DNA of 64,000 nt from Gimibacter soli. GTDB lineage: Bacteria > Pseudomonadota > Alphaproteobacteria > Sphingomonadales > Kordiimonadaceae. Within the stretch, counting starts at the first letter, position 1. Each line of letters begins with the position of its first letter. The notes beneath the pieces were generated by a model. That model ran no database searches, was not told the DNA's origin, and saw only the letters and a program-made list of their open reading frames with translations. Below, in pieces: positions 47,929-59,661 of the stretch. The DNA is taken from positions 186,001 to 250,000 of the forward strand of contig NZ_CP116805.1 in assembly GCF_028463845.1 (NCBI RefSeq). The letters are read 5' to 3'. The translations under genes were made by a program, and so were the position numbers.

Positions 47929-48818
47929 GCTGCACCCGCCAGTTTCGGCCGCATCAGCAATCGCGCGTGATCCACTTCCACCAGAAGCTCGGCAAGCGGC
48001 GGGATATTGTTATCGCGCTCGATCAGCGTCGGGCGCGGCCCGGCGAGGGCGAGGAAATCTTCATAAAGCGCCCAGACAGCATCGGCGACCGCGTCGCCGT
48101 GGGTGTCGATCAGGACGGGGCTGCCGTCTTCGTCCAGGCTTTGCTCATGGCCGGCCAGATGGATTTCGCCAACGGCGCCAAGCTGGATGCGGGAGAGCCA
48201 GTCGCGCATGTCCCACCCGTGGTTCCGGGCGGAGACATAAAGATTGTTAAGGTCCAGAAGGAGGCCGCAACCGGTGCGGTGCACGAGTTCCGCGATGAAA
48301 TCGGCCTCGAACAGGGTGTCCGACCGGAAGCGCACATAGCTTGCCGGATTTTCAAGGAGAATCCGCCGCCCGAGATATTGCTGCGCCTCGTTGATGCTCT
48401 CACCCATCCGGTCGATGGTCAGTCGGTTATAGGGGATGGGAAGAAGATCGTTGAGATAGATGCCATCGTCGCGGGACCAGGCGATATGCTCGGAAAAGCT
48501 CGCCGGTTTGACGGTATCGATCAGGTGCCGCAGCCGCGCCAGATGGTCGCGGTCGAGCGGGTCGTCACCGCCAAGCGAAAGGGCAACGCCGTGGACCGAG
48601 ACCGGCCAGACCCTGGCGACATCCTGCAGCATTTCAAGGTTTGGTCCGCCGAGCATGAAATTCTCGGCATGGACCTCGACAAAGTCGATACTTGTGGGGT
48701 TGGCCAGAAGCTGCTTCAGGTGAGGCCGCTTCAGACCAACCCCGACACCAGGGGCAAGCTCCCGCCGGTTAGCGGGGGATGGGGCTGGGGGACCGGCGAT
48801 GTCGAGCTTGCCAGCCAT
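47925..48818 (-). CDS. Multinuclear non-haem iron oxidase (DUF692, BufB-like)
   Basis: 297 aa TIM-barrel oxidase that modifies precursor cysteines, by family knowledge to 5-thiooxazoles. Metal ligand motifs: VEVHAENF, SVHGV, SEHIAW, LLENP, LLDLNN, GEIHLAGH, IDTHGD and IERDNN, complete for a tri-iron site. Starts 2 bases after the DUF2282 stop, and overlaps DUF2063 by 4 bases. It acts in the cytoplasm on the precursor before export. Confidence 0.92.
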   Translation of the reverse strand: MAGKLDIAGPPAPSPANRRELAPGVGVGLKRPHLKQLLANPTSIDFVEVHAENFMLGGPNLEMLQDVARVWPVSVHGVALSLGGDDPLDRDHLARLRHLIDTVKPASFSEHIAWSRDDGIYLNDLLPIPYNRLTIDRMGESINEAQQYLGRRILLENPASYVRFRSDTLFEADFIAELVHRTGCGLLLDLNNLYVSARNHGWDMRDWLSRIQLGAVGEIHLAGHEQSLDEDGSPVLIDTHGDAVADAVWALYEDFLALAGPRPTLIERDNNIPPLAELLVEVDHARLLMRPKLAGAA

Positions 48819-48820
48819 GG

Positions 48821-49117
48821 TCAGCTCTTTGCTTCCTCGTATTCGCTCAGCTGGCCAAAGCCGGTGGGCGAGGAAGGCGTTTCGATTGTGGTGCAGGTGC
48901 CTTTAGGAACGAGCTTCCAGGCATTGCCCTGAAAGTCGCGCTTGGAGCTGCCGGCGCAGGACGTGCCCGGCCCGGCGGCGCAATCATTGTAGCCGGCTTT
49001 CGAAATCCCGTAGCATTTCTCCTGCGGCTCACGCGCCTCGGCTGCCGAGGCGACCACCATGTTCGACATGACGACTGCGACCGCAGCCGAAAGATATGTC
49101 GCCTTCTTGATGTCCAT
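48821..49117 (-). CDS. DUF2282 bufferin-type RiPP precursor
   Basis: 98 aa. A signal peptide (1-28, ending AAEA) is followed by a core with four cysteines at 35, 46, 54 and 75. [22 protein letters not shown] and VPKGTC match the DUF2282/BufA1 precursor pattern. In characterised bufferins two Cys become thiooxazoles and two form a disulfide, and the product binds copper in the periplasm. Here the C-terminus after the last Cys runs about 23 residues ([20 protein letters not shown]) instead of the usual short GG ending. Confidence 0.9.
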   Translation of the reverse strand: MDIKKATYLSAAVAVVMSNMVVASAAEAREPQEKCYGISKAGYNDCAAGPGTSCAGSSKRDFQGNAWKLVPKGTCTTIETPSSPTGFGQLSEYEEAKS

Positions 49118-49195
49118 TTGACTGTCCTTTCAATGAAGGGGGAAAAGGGTGCCGGGCGAGCGATGCCGCCGCCCGGCGAGGGGCACTCGGGGGGC

Positions 49196-49699
49196 TTAGT
49201 TCAGGGAAGCCGGGGTGCGGTACTTCAGGCCCGGCCAGTATTCGTCGGCTTTTTCGAGGTTGCCGGGGATATCGCGCTGCCACGCGACCGATACGTCCTT
49301 GTTGACGTTGAGATAGAGCTTGTCGTCAACGATCTTCCAGACATTCGGATCACCGTCGAGTTTCTTGCCAAGCGCTACGCCCATGGCGCAGAAGCCGCCA
49401 TATTGCGGCAGGTAGCGGTCGGGGTCGGCCATGAAGGTGTCGCGGTTTTCAGCGCTGGCGAAATAGTAGGTGCCGCCGGTGTGCTGAAGGGCAAATTTCT
49501 TGTCACCTTTCTGCGGGCCGCCTGCCGTGAAGTAGGCAACGGGATCGTAGCCCTGCATGGCGAGGCCATGGGCATCGGCATTCACTTCAGAGGTCGAGGT
49601 TTCGACGACCGCGAAGCTCGGGGTCCCCATGGCGAAGGTGGCGGTTGCAAGCGCAAGACCGATTGCCGCAACTGCCGATCGAGAAGTCATTTTTTTCAT
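49196..49699 (-). CDS. Exported YHS-domain protein
   Basis: 167 aa. The ATG at 49699 follows AGGAGAACTGGAA. A signal peptide (about 1-30) precedes a YHS domain: AMQGYDPVAYFTAGGPQKG, GGTYYFASAENRDTFMADPDRYLPQYGGFCAMG. YHS domains are often in metal-handling proteins, including copper sensors and transporters. It lies 79 bases upstream of the bufferin precursor in the same direction, and could be the first gene of the operon or a separate unit. Confidence 0.85.
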   Translation of the reverse strand: MKKMTSRSAVAAIGLALATATFAMGTPSFAVVETSTSEVNADAHGLAMQGYDPVAYFTAGGPQKGDKKFALQHTGGTYYFASAENRDTFMADPDRYLPQYGGFCAMGVALGKKLDGDPNVWKIVDDKLYLNVNKDVSVAWQRDIPGNLEKADEYWPGLKYRTPASLN

Positions 49700-49865
49700 T
49701 TCCAGTTCTCCTGTGTGACTCGGGTTGCATCTCGGGGGTCCGAGGTGCGGTTTCAGTTATTTTTGAGCTGTCGTTTTCAGTTCATTTCACCTTTTGCGAA
49801 CGGGGGCTGTTGTTGACCCAGCCTTGTTCCCCTCCGCGCCGGTGTATCTGCTTTTTGAACCAGCC

Positions 49866-49884
49866 AACGTTGACTGATCGGTTA
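49866..49884. promoter_or_regulatory. TetR-type operator copy 1
   Basis: AACGTTGACTGATCGGTTA. Its inner TTGACTGATCGGTTAA is a near-palindrome around GATC. It is repeated in inverted orientation at 49902-49920 with 17 of 19 positions identical. Lies in the YHS-TetR divergent region. Confidence 0.6.
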
Positions 49885-49887
49885 ATG

Positions 49888-49916
49888 TAAATAACCAAGG
49901 GTAACCGACCTGTCAA
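49888..49916 (-). promoter_or_regulatory. Candidate promoter for YHS/buf transcript
   Basis: On the minus strand, -35 TTGACA (49911-49916) with a 17-base spacer to -10 TATTTA (49888-49893). The -35 box lies inside operator copy 2, which fits repression by the divergently encoded TetR regulator. Confidence 0.45.
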
Positions 49917-49920
49917 CGTT
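49902..49920. promoter_or_regulatory. TetR-type operator copy 2 (inverted)
   Basis: TAACCGACCTGTCAACGTT; its reverse complement AACGTTGACAGGTCGGTTA matches copy 1 at 17 of 19 positions. Centres are 36 bases apart. Overlaps the candidate promoter -35. Confidence 0.6.
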
Positions 49921-50072
49921 AAATTTTCCTATCACCCGAAAATTTCTCCGAAACCCCCGTGGTAAAACGTGAAAATTCTTTATTTTCCGGCGCTATTGCC
50001 TTTGCCAGCCACCGTGATATGGTGTTGACAGAGTCGTATATGTTATAGGTATTTCGGAGAAAGCGGCCGGCC

Positions 50073-50645
50073 ATGAGCGCATCGAAGCGAGACGAACTGG
50101 TCCAGAGGGCGTTGAAGACATTCTACCAGGGTGGCTTCCACGCAATCGGGATGGACAAACTTGCCAAGGAAACGGGGGTCTCGAAGACCGCCATTTACAA
50201 GCATTTCCGCACCAAGGAGGATCTGATCCTTGCCGTGCTGCGGCTGCGGGATGAACAGTTCCGCAACTGGCTGATGCGCCGGGTGGCGGCGCTCGCCGAG
50301 GCGCCGGGCGCCCAGCTGCTGGCGATCTTCGATGCGCTGGATGAATGGTTCCGCGAATCGGATTTCAGAAGCTGCATGTTCATCAAGGCCTCGTCCGAAT
50401 ATCAGGACAGGGCCCATCCGATCCACGCCACGGCCGCCGAGCATAAAAGGCTTCTGCTGATCTATTTCACCGATCTCGCCCGCCGCGCCGGCGCGAAGGC
50501 ACCCGAAGCACTGGCGCGCGAGCTGCTGACGCTCAAGGAAGGCGCCATTGTGCTGGCCCACCTGTTCGGCCCCGACGACGCCGCCCGCGACGCCCGCCGC
50601 ACCGCCGAACGAATCCTGCAGGCGGAACTACCCGCCAAGGGGTGA
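50073..50645 (+). CDS. TetR-family transcriptional regulator
   Basis: 190 aa. N-terminal HTH: ALKTFYQGGFHAIGMDKLAKETGVSKTAIYKHFRTKEDLILAV, a full TetR signature. The ligand domain has FRSCMFIKASSEYQD with a Cys that might sense metal or oxidant. The ATG follows GGAGAAAGCGGCCGGCC. Divergent from the YHS/bufferin genes, whose intergenic region holds twin operators, so it most likely represses them. No named family match beyond TetR. Confidence 0.88.
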   Translation: MSASKRDELVQRALKTFYQGGFHAIGMDKLAKETGVSKTAIYKHFRTKEDLILAVLRLRDEQFRNWLMRRVAALAEAPGAQLLAIFDALDEWFRESDFRSCMFIKASSEYQDRAHPIHATAAEHKRLLLIYFTDLARRAGAKAPEALARELLTLKEGAIVLAHLFGPDDAARDARRTAERILQAELPAKG

Positions 50646-50648
50646 ATG

Positions 50649-50677
50649 AAAAAGGGGAGCTGGATGCTCCCCTTTTC
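50649..50677 (+). terminator. Terminator after the TetR gene
   Basis: Stem AAAAGGGGAGC/GCTCCCCTTTT with loop TGGAT, 4 bases past the stop. Confidence 0.85.
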
Positions 50678-50982
50678 GTATCTCGATTGTCGGCGACATT
50701 CTTCCGGCATTTCTGGCTCATCCTGCCGGCAGGCACGAACATCGTCGACCGGCTTAGGCGAGACCTGCATGTGCTGGGGTCGCTATCGATCGGGCTGATG
50801 ACCTTCGACTAGGATGTCGCGGAAGGCTTGAAGATTGAGCGGCAACCGGAAGGAATGCCAAACCCTGACCGCACGCAGGTCTCACGCTCAGTCATCATGG
50901 AGCAAGGATTGGCCGGGGCGGCGATGATATAGATGATATTAAGGACGGACTGTTTTCCAGCCAAACCGCACTTTTCAATTCT
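50678..50982. other. Untranslated left border of the AT-rich insertion
   Basis: About 300 bases without a supportable gene. GC-rich until about 50,900, then AT-rich, so the insertion border falls near 50,900-50,980. One short open frame ends FRHFWLILPAGTNIVDRL then TAG at about 50,810; it has no good start and I cannot match it. Confidence 0.5.
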
Positions 50983-51795
50983 TCATTCACGAAGGGCAGA
51001 AATAAGCAGCTCGCTTGAAAGAGTGCGGTTTTCTGCGTTGCCCGCAATGACGCTATGCCTCCAAAGTTTTTTCTGGTCTCCAAAACCACAATATAGATCT
51101 CTAATACTTTGATGGTCCGCATTGGTGAGTGCGAATGATACGCCTCGAGCATGCGCCCTTTTCAACGCATCACGTAATCTTTCCTGATCATTCCAAGAAA
51201 ATATTTTCTGATTATATTTAACAAATCCATTCAAATTATGGCGAACTGTGTACGGAGGATCAACGAATATAAAATCACCTGTATGTGCTTCGTTGATTGC
51301 TTCCTCGAAGTCTTTGTTCTCCAAAATGACGCCCCTAAGTGCCTTGGACCAGGCTCCGAAATTATCGCTTTCAAAAATTACTGTTTGCTTAGTGCCAATA
51401 GGGACATTGAATTCGCCTTTTAAGTTCTCTCGATACAACCCATTCCAACAGGTTCGGTTGAGGTAGAGAAATTGTGCTGCTCTTTCTACGGCAGAATCAA
51501 ATTGCTGTGCACGAGTTTGATAGTAGTATTCCTTGGAATGTGATTCTGCATGTCCTGCCAAGAGAATTTCAAAATCCTCCAGATTATCTCTAATCTGCTG
51601 ATATAACTCAATCAGTCGCCCATTGAAGTCGCTCAAAATCGCATTTCTAGGCTGATTCTCGAAGAATACCGCGCCCCCCCCCAGAAAGGGCTCAATATAC
51701 TTTCCGCTGAACTCAGGAAGTCTGAACTGGCCACTTTCAAAGAGCCAACGTTTGCCACCCGCCCATTTGAGAAATGGCTTAAGGGGTTTCCGCAT
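50983..51795 (-). CDS. Dam-type DNA adenine methylase (D12 class)
   Basis: 270 aa. N6-adenine methyltransferase with motif X KPFLKWAGGK (7-15), motif I EPFLGGGAVFF (35-45) and catalytic DPPY at 179-182. Typical Dam length. Base composition is clearly AT-richer than the flanking genes. It starts inside the stop of the 783-residue gene (TAATG), so the two are translated together. It probably protects host DNA against the nuclease partner, or marks a site for it; the recognition sequence cannot be read from the protein. Confidence 0.92.
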   Translation of the reverse strand: MRKPLKPFLKWAGGKRWLFESGQFRLPEFSGKYIEPFLGGGAVFFENQPRNAILSDFNGRLIELYQQIRDNLEDFEILLAGHAESHSKEYYYQTRAQQFDSAVERAAQFLYLNRTCWNGLYRENLKGEFNVPIGTKQTVIFESDNFGAWSKALRGVILENKDFEEAINEAHTGDFIFVDPPYTVRHNLNGFVKYNQKIFSWNDQERLRDALKRAHARGVSFALTNADHQSIRDLYCGFGDQKKLWRHSVIAGNAENRTLSSELLISALRE

Positions 51796-54146
51796 TATAA
51801 TGGCACCTTCGGGCTAACTTCAGAGCGAAGCCAATCAACGAATTCGAGGTCATCGTCGGTATAGGTCTTAAGTTGGTTTTTGTGAGCCGCTATGTTTCGA
51901 AGCTCATTGAATGTCTGAATCCAACCAAGATAGTATTTTTGACCCGAACGCTCGCCAGGCCGAGCATTTTTGAATACATGCTCAAAGTGTGACCAGTTAT
52001 TGGGCTGTTTCACAATTTCCGCTAAATCAACAATGTTCAAGTAAGCTTCTTTTGGCTTCCTGCGCGCTTTATCTTTTTGTTGTGCATCGAAAGCATTTCT
52101 TCTAATCCTTTCGCTCTCCACACCGATTTCCCAAAAAGCTGGCTCATCGCTAGGTAGGCGATGTGTACCATGGACTTTCTTCAAAGTATCTATAACAAAG
52201 TCTGTCAGGCGCTCAGATAGTTTCATCAAAAACTGATTTACCTCATCAATTTTCTCAGAGCTAATTTGTTCCATCCATCTCTGAAACTCTTCCCCACCAA
52301 AGTCTGGGGTCTCTTCTCGTAGTATGCTCATCAAATTATAGGCATACTCCTTGACACCGCCTTCGCCAAATTTGCGTGAAAACTTGGATCGTATATCTTC
52401 ATCAGATGCACGCCCAATATATTCAAAGATTGGCTGACAGAACTCCAGAATGTGAGCCACAAAATCACTAGGTTTCATTAAATCAAAATCGAGAGATTTT
52501 TTATGTGAAAGGTATGTGATGGACTCAGCGATTATGGTTAGGTGAGCACGAATACCCGGATTGACGGCTATATAAGCTTCCCGGCCAGCTTCCCAGCGTT
52601 GGGGGTGGGCTGCCCTAACCGCTTCGAAATAACCTCGCAAAATAAATCCTGCTCGTTCCACGGTAGCCTCATCGGTCTCCGCTGAGAGTGGACCGGGGGC
52701 TACAGATTTGCCCATTACCTTTCCAATCAATCCAGAGCGACGTATGCCATTTACCGCTTCGGATATTGTCAAATTTTGGTTTTGCTCTGGAGGGACCCCG
52801 GGGATCGCAAACCGACGTATCAATGGACTAGTTTTATCCGTGTTCAGAGATCTAACTATAGCTGACCCAAGCGCACTCAAAGCAGTTGTCGGCTCAGCGT
52901 CTCCCATTCTTATATCTGCTAGAAGACTAACAAGCAGACTTTTGGGGACGCTTTTTTGTTTGTGATTGATCGTAATGAATAGATCTGCCTCTTTTTGGAC
53001 GGCCATTTTTTCAAAAGCGAGAACGAATAAGCTCTGATCAAGATATGCTTCGTCCAGATGGGAAAAGCCGTAGAGCCGATGTTGCCCATCAATTATCCAT
53101 GCTGAGCGATATTTTGATGGCAATGTCAGCCAACCAAATTTGATATTTGGGTCAGTATTCTCAGAGTTCGATATAAGATCAAATCTTGGCTCATCTGAAA
53201 AGTTAACCAAGATATTTGTGGGGAAATAGCCGCCTTTTTCAATGAATGAACCAATTTCTTTAATTCTAGGAGCTGAAATCATTCGTTGGTAAGCGGGGCG
53301 CCCATCTGGATGGTTGAGCGCTTGGTGGTTTATAAATGCGATTTTCAGCAAATGTCGAGGTGACGTAACGAAACTATAGAATGTCTCCCCACCAATTTTT
53401 CCCCTTATCGCGGGAATCTTTACATCGGTGAGTCCAGGTACTTTTTGCCCCCTCAAGAATTCCCCGAGAATCTGGAAGCGACCTGCTGGTCCCATATGCT
53501 TAACAAACGTCTCAAAGTACTGAAGTTCATTTTCGGTAATAATTTTTATGTCATAGGCATCAGCCCGCTCGATATCTGGAACTGACCATAGAATATTGTC
53601 GGTCACATAAATCCAGATAATCTTTGGTCTTGCGCGTCCTTCAAACCGTTTGAAGACAACTTCGCGAAAATGTTGTTGTAAAGAAATCGTTTCATGCAAA
53701 TCTTTCTGTAATGTCCGTCGGCCACGTTCGCTTCGCGATTTGCACTCAATGATAAGTGCTGTTTCCTCGTCTTCGGCATATACATCAATCTGCTTCTTGC
53801 CTGCTGACCCGTCTGGTCGTGTGTATTCAATGTTGAAGTTTGTTCCGTTTAAGGTTGGATAGCCCATCGCATGCATTAGGCACCACACGCGGTCTTCTAG
53901 CCACTTATCGTGCCTTTTCGGTCGCTTCATACTTGTCGTGCGCTTACCAGCACGGACAACAATCCAACCCTTTTCCTCTTCAATAGAGACGTCCGCCGGA
54001 TGAACACTCTTTAATTCGTAATTTCTCTTACGCCTGCGCTGCTCACTTGCGAGCTCTGCCGCTGCGAGTACCAAAGGCGATAACGAGGAATTCTCGTTAG
54101 TAATGTTCAATTGGTCGGGTGAAAAACTTGAGTTGTTTTGATTCAT
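51795..54146 (-). CDS. Multidomain DGQHR protein with N-terminal nuclease and C-terminal HEPN motifs
   Basis: 783 aa. Residues 80-180 look like a PD-(D/E)xK nuclease domain: QIDVYAEDEETALIIECKS gives Asp121, Glu134 and Lys136. Residues 230-480 hold a DndB-like DGQHR domain (IIDGQHRLYG, 353-357; TINHKQKSVPKSLL). The C-terminus has a Swt1/HEPN-like helical domain, with RNIAAH (Arg750-x4-His755) matching the RNase motif. The intermediate part is helical and unassigned. AT-rich, unlike the chromosome. First of a two-gene unit with the methylase. I infer a defence role; no homologue is named here. Confidence 0.8.
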   Translation of the reverse strand: MNQNNSSFSPDQLNITNENSSLSPLVLAAAELASEQRRRKRNYELKSVHPADVSIEEEKGWIVVRAGKRTTSMKRPKRHDKWLEDRVWCLMHAMGYPTLNGTNFNIEYTRPDGSAGKKQIDVYAEDEETALIIECKSRSERGRRTLQKDLHETISLQQHFREVVFKRFEGRARPKIIWIYVTDNILWSVPDIERADAYDIKIITENELQYFETFVKHMGPAGRFQILGEFLRGQKVPGLTDVKIPAIRGKIGGETFYSFVTSPRHLLKIAFINHQALNHPDGRPAYQRMISAPRIKEIGSFIEKGGYFPTNILVNFSDEPRFDLISNSENTDPNIKFGWLTLPSKYRSAWIIDGQHRLYGFSHLDEAYLDQSLFVLAFEKMAVQKEADLFITINHKQKSVPKSLLVSLLADIRMGDAEPTTALSALGSAIVRSLNTDKTSPLIRRFAIPGVPPEQNQNLTISEAVNGIRRSGLIGKVMGKSVAPGPLSAETDEATVERAGFILRGYFEAVRAAHPQRWEAGREAYIAVNPGIRAHLTIIAESITYLSHKKSLDFDLMKPSDFVAHILEFCQPIFEYIGRASDEDIRSKFSRKFGEGGVKEYAYNLMSILREETPDFGGEEFQRWMEQISSEKIDEVNQFLMKLSERLTDFVIDTLKKVHGTHRLPSDEPAFWEIGVESERIRRNAFDAQQKDKARRKPKEAYLNIVDLAEIVKQPNNWSHFEHVFKNARPGERSGQKYYLGWIQTFNELRNIAAHKNQLKTYTDDDLEFVDWLRSEVSPKVPL

Positions 54147-54453
54147 TGAAGCAGGTCAGTCCCAGTATGGTTGGGTTTCATTGCCTCAATTGAAGGCTGT
54201 GCCACCAGCTCATGTCAAGAATTCATTCGTCTTATACGAGTATACTTGTCGGATTTCCATCCATGCAGATCCAAGTCTAAACGGGCGGAAATTGGAGAGC
54301 CGATAAGCACAATATCGAATGCTTCTGAGCGCTAGAGGATACTGCGCAAAACACCAAAGCTGCAACCTGTTGCACTTTATGTGTCACGGAGATGCATTTA
54401 ATGCGTCACCCGTTGCACTTTATGTATCACCCGACAAGATGATCGCTGCCTGC
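54147..54453. other. Untranslated right border between defence genes and gyrB
   Basis: About 310 bases with no supportable gene. Holds the likely promoter region of the 783-residue gene, an AGTATACT palindrome (54239-54246) and three copies of a TGCAYTTWATG..TCAC repeat (54369-54430). A 16-bp palindrome lies over the gyrB stop at 54454-54469. Confidence 0.6.
54369..54430. repeat. Three copies of a ~19-bp repeat next to gyrB
   Basis: GTTGCACTTTATGTGTCAC (54369-54387) and GTTGCACTTTATGTATCAC (54412-54430) differ at one position. Between them, GCATTTAATGCGTCACC (54394-54410) is a third, degenerate copy. Multiple short end repeats of this kind are known for some transposable elements (IS21 type), but no transposase is present. 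Could also be protein-binding sites. Confidence 0.7.
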
Positions 54454-58174
<3,721 letters not shown>

Positions 58175-58213
58175 CACCACGCCGTTATCCCGCCGTCAAA
58201 GGCCGGACGGGCC

Positions 58214-59329
58214 TCAGACCCGCATCGGCATCAGAACGTAAAGGGCACCTTCGTCCATCAGGTCGCGCAGGATCGTGGGCGCCTGCGGATCGGCGAGGAA
58301 CACCTGCACCGTATCGCCTTCCACCTGGGCCAGGATGTCGAGGAGGTAACGGCTGTTGAAGCCGATATCCATCGCGTCACCGGAGTAGGCTGCCTGCAGT
58401 TCCTCGGTCGCGGTGCCGCTGTCGGGGCTGTTCACCGAAAGGGTGAGCGTATCGCCGTTCATCGACAGTTTCACCGAACGGGTCTTGTCGGAGCTGATGG
58501 TCGACACGCGGTCGGTCGCTTCGGCAAAGAGGCGGCAATCCATTTCAAGGCGCTTGTCGTTGCCCTGCGGGATCACGCGGCTGTAATCGGGGAAAGTACC
58601 GTCGATCAGTTTCGAGGTGACAATCACATGGCCGAAGCTGAAACGGATCTTGGTATCGGAAAGCGCGATCTTCACCTCGCCTTCATATTCTTCCACAAGC
58701 TTGCGGATCTCGGCGACGGTTTTGCGCGGCACGATCACGCCCGGCATGCCGGCGGCACCCTCGGGCACGTCCTGCTCGACCTGCGCCAGACGGTGGCCGT
58801 CGGTCGCCACGGCGCGCAGGCGCTGGCCTTCGCTGCTGTCAGCCACATGCAGGTAGATACCATTCAGGTAATAGCGGGTCTCTTCGGTCGAAACGGCGAA
58901 GCGGGCCTTGTCGATCAGGCGCTTCAGCTCACCTGCCACCAGCGCAAAGCGGTGCGGCAGGTTGCCTTCGTTCATCACCGGGAATTCGTCGCGGTCGAGG
59001 CACGCCAGCGTGAAGCGCGAGCGGCCAGCGGTCACCACCAGACGGTCGCCGTCCTCGAGGCTCAGGTCCACTTCCGAACCGTCCGGCAGTTTGCGGGCGA
59101 TATCGAAAAGCGTGTGCGCGGGTACGGTGGTCGCCCCCGGGCGCCCGACCTTTGCCTCGGTTTCCTCGACAATCGCGATATCGAGGTCGGTAGCGGTGAG
59201 CGAAACCTTGCCGCCGTCCGCTTCGATCATCACGTTCGAGAGGATCGGCATGGTATTGCGCCGCTCGACGACCGACTGTACGTGGCCAAGCGTCTTCAGG
59301 AGGGCGTTGCGTTCGATGGAGACTTTCAT
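58214..59329 (-). CDS. dnaN: DNA polymerase III sliding clamp
   Basis: 371 aa beta clamp, three repeated domains. MKVSIERNALLKTLGHVQSVVERRNTMPILSN is the usual start and VEGDTVQVFLADPQAPTILRD with final LMPMRV the usual end. The ATG has an AGATCCACCT ribosome site region. It follows dnaA by 332 bases. Confidence 0.97.
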   Translation of the reverse strand: MKVSIERNALLKTLGHVQSVVERRNTMPILSNVMIEADGGKVSLTATDLDIAIVEETEAKVGRPGATTVPAHTLFDIARKLPDGSEVDLSLEDGDRLVVTAGRSRFTLACLDRDEFPVMNEGNLPHRFALVAGELKRLIDKARFAVSTEETRYYLNGIYLHVADSSEGQRLRAVATDGHRLAQVEQDVPEGAAGMPGVIVPRKTVAEIRKLVEEYEGEVKIALSDTKIRFSFGHVIVTSKLIDGTFPDYSRVIPQGNDKRLEMDCRLFAEATDRVSTISSDKTRSVKLSMNGDTLTLSVNSPDSGTATEELQAAYSGDAMDIGFNSRYLLDILAQVEGDTVQVFLADPQAPTILRDLMDEGALYVLMPMRV

Positions 59330-59661
59330 AGGTGGATCTTCTTATCTGCCTCGGACTATCGGATGGCAAGGCACGGTGTTTTTCGGGGGTGACGCTCCCG
59401 CCCGGCACCGCTGACGCGGCCCCGTTCTGGGCTATCTCCAAGCATCAGGAAAGTCCCCCGGTCCCGGCCTTGATCGTATCGCCTCGACAATAGCGAATTT
59501 GCCCGCCAAACCAAACAAAAATACTCCTGAAAGGCGGATTTTTTTGCCCCCGCAAAATGGCGGATTTCTGCCGAGTCGGAGCGGGTTTCGGGTAGGCAGA
59601 GAAAAGGGGACGAAATGCCCCCTCAAATCGTGCTCAGGATAAGCGTCGGATCAGCCCCGGA
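59330..59661. other. dnaA-dnaN intergenic region
   Basis: 332 bases with no gene. Includes the dnaA terminator candidate, two copies of GGCGGATTT and the dnaN promoter region. No DnaA-box cluster was seen. Confidence 0.5.
59602..59622 (-). terminator. Weak terminator after dnaA
   Basis: GGGG/CCCC stem with an ACGAAATG loop, then four T residues reading leftward (AAAA at 59602-59605). 40 bases past the dnaA stop. Confidence 0.4.

Larger units (their letters stand above)
49700..50072. other. Regulatory region between YHS and TetR genes
   Basis: 373 bases, no gene. Contains two inverted operator copies (49866-49884, 49902-49920), a candidate minus-strand promoter (TTGACA at 49911-49916, TATTTA at 49888-49893, 17-base spacer) that would give the YHS/buf transcript a leader of about 180 bases, and a TTGACA at 50025-50030 that may serve the TetR gene. 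Confidence 0.6.

Noticed and set aside
50690-50811. Short frame ending FRHFWLILPAGTNIVDRL, thought to be a transposase remnant
   Set aside because: No start, no second conserved block and no terminal repeats; I cannot match it to a transposase family.
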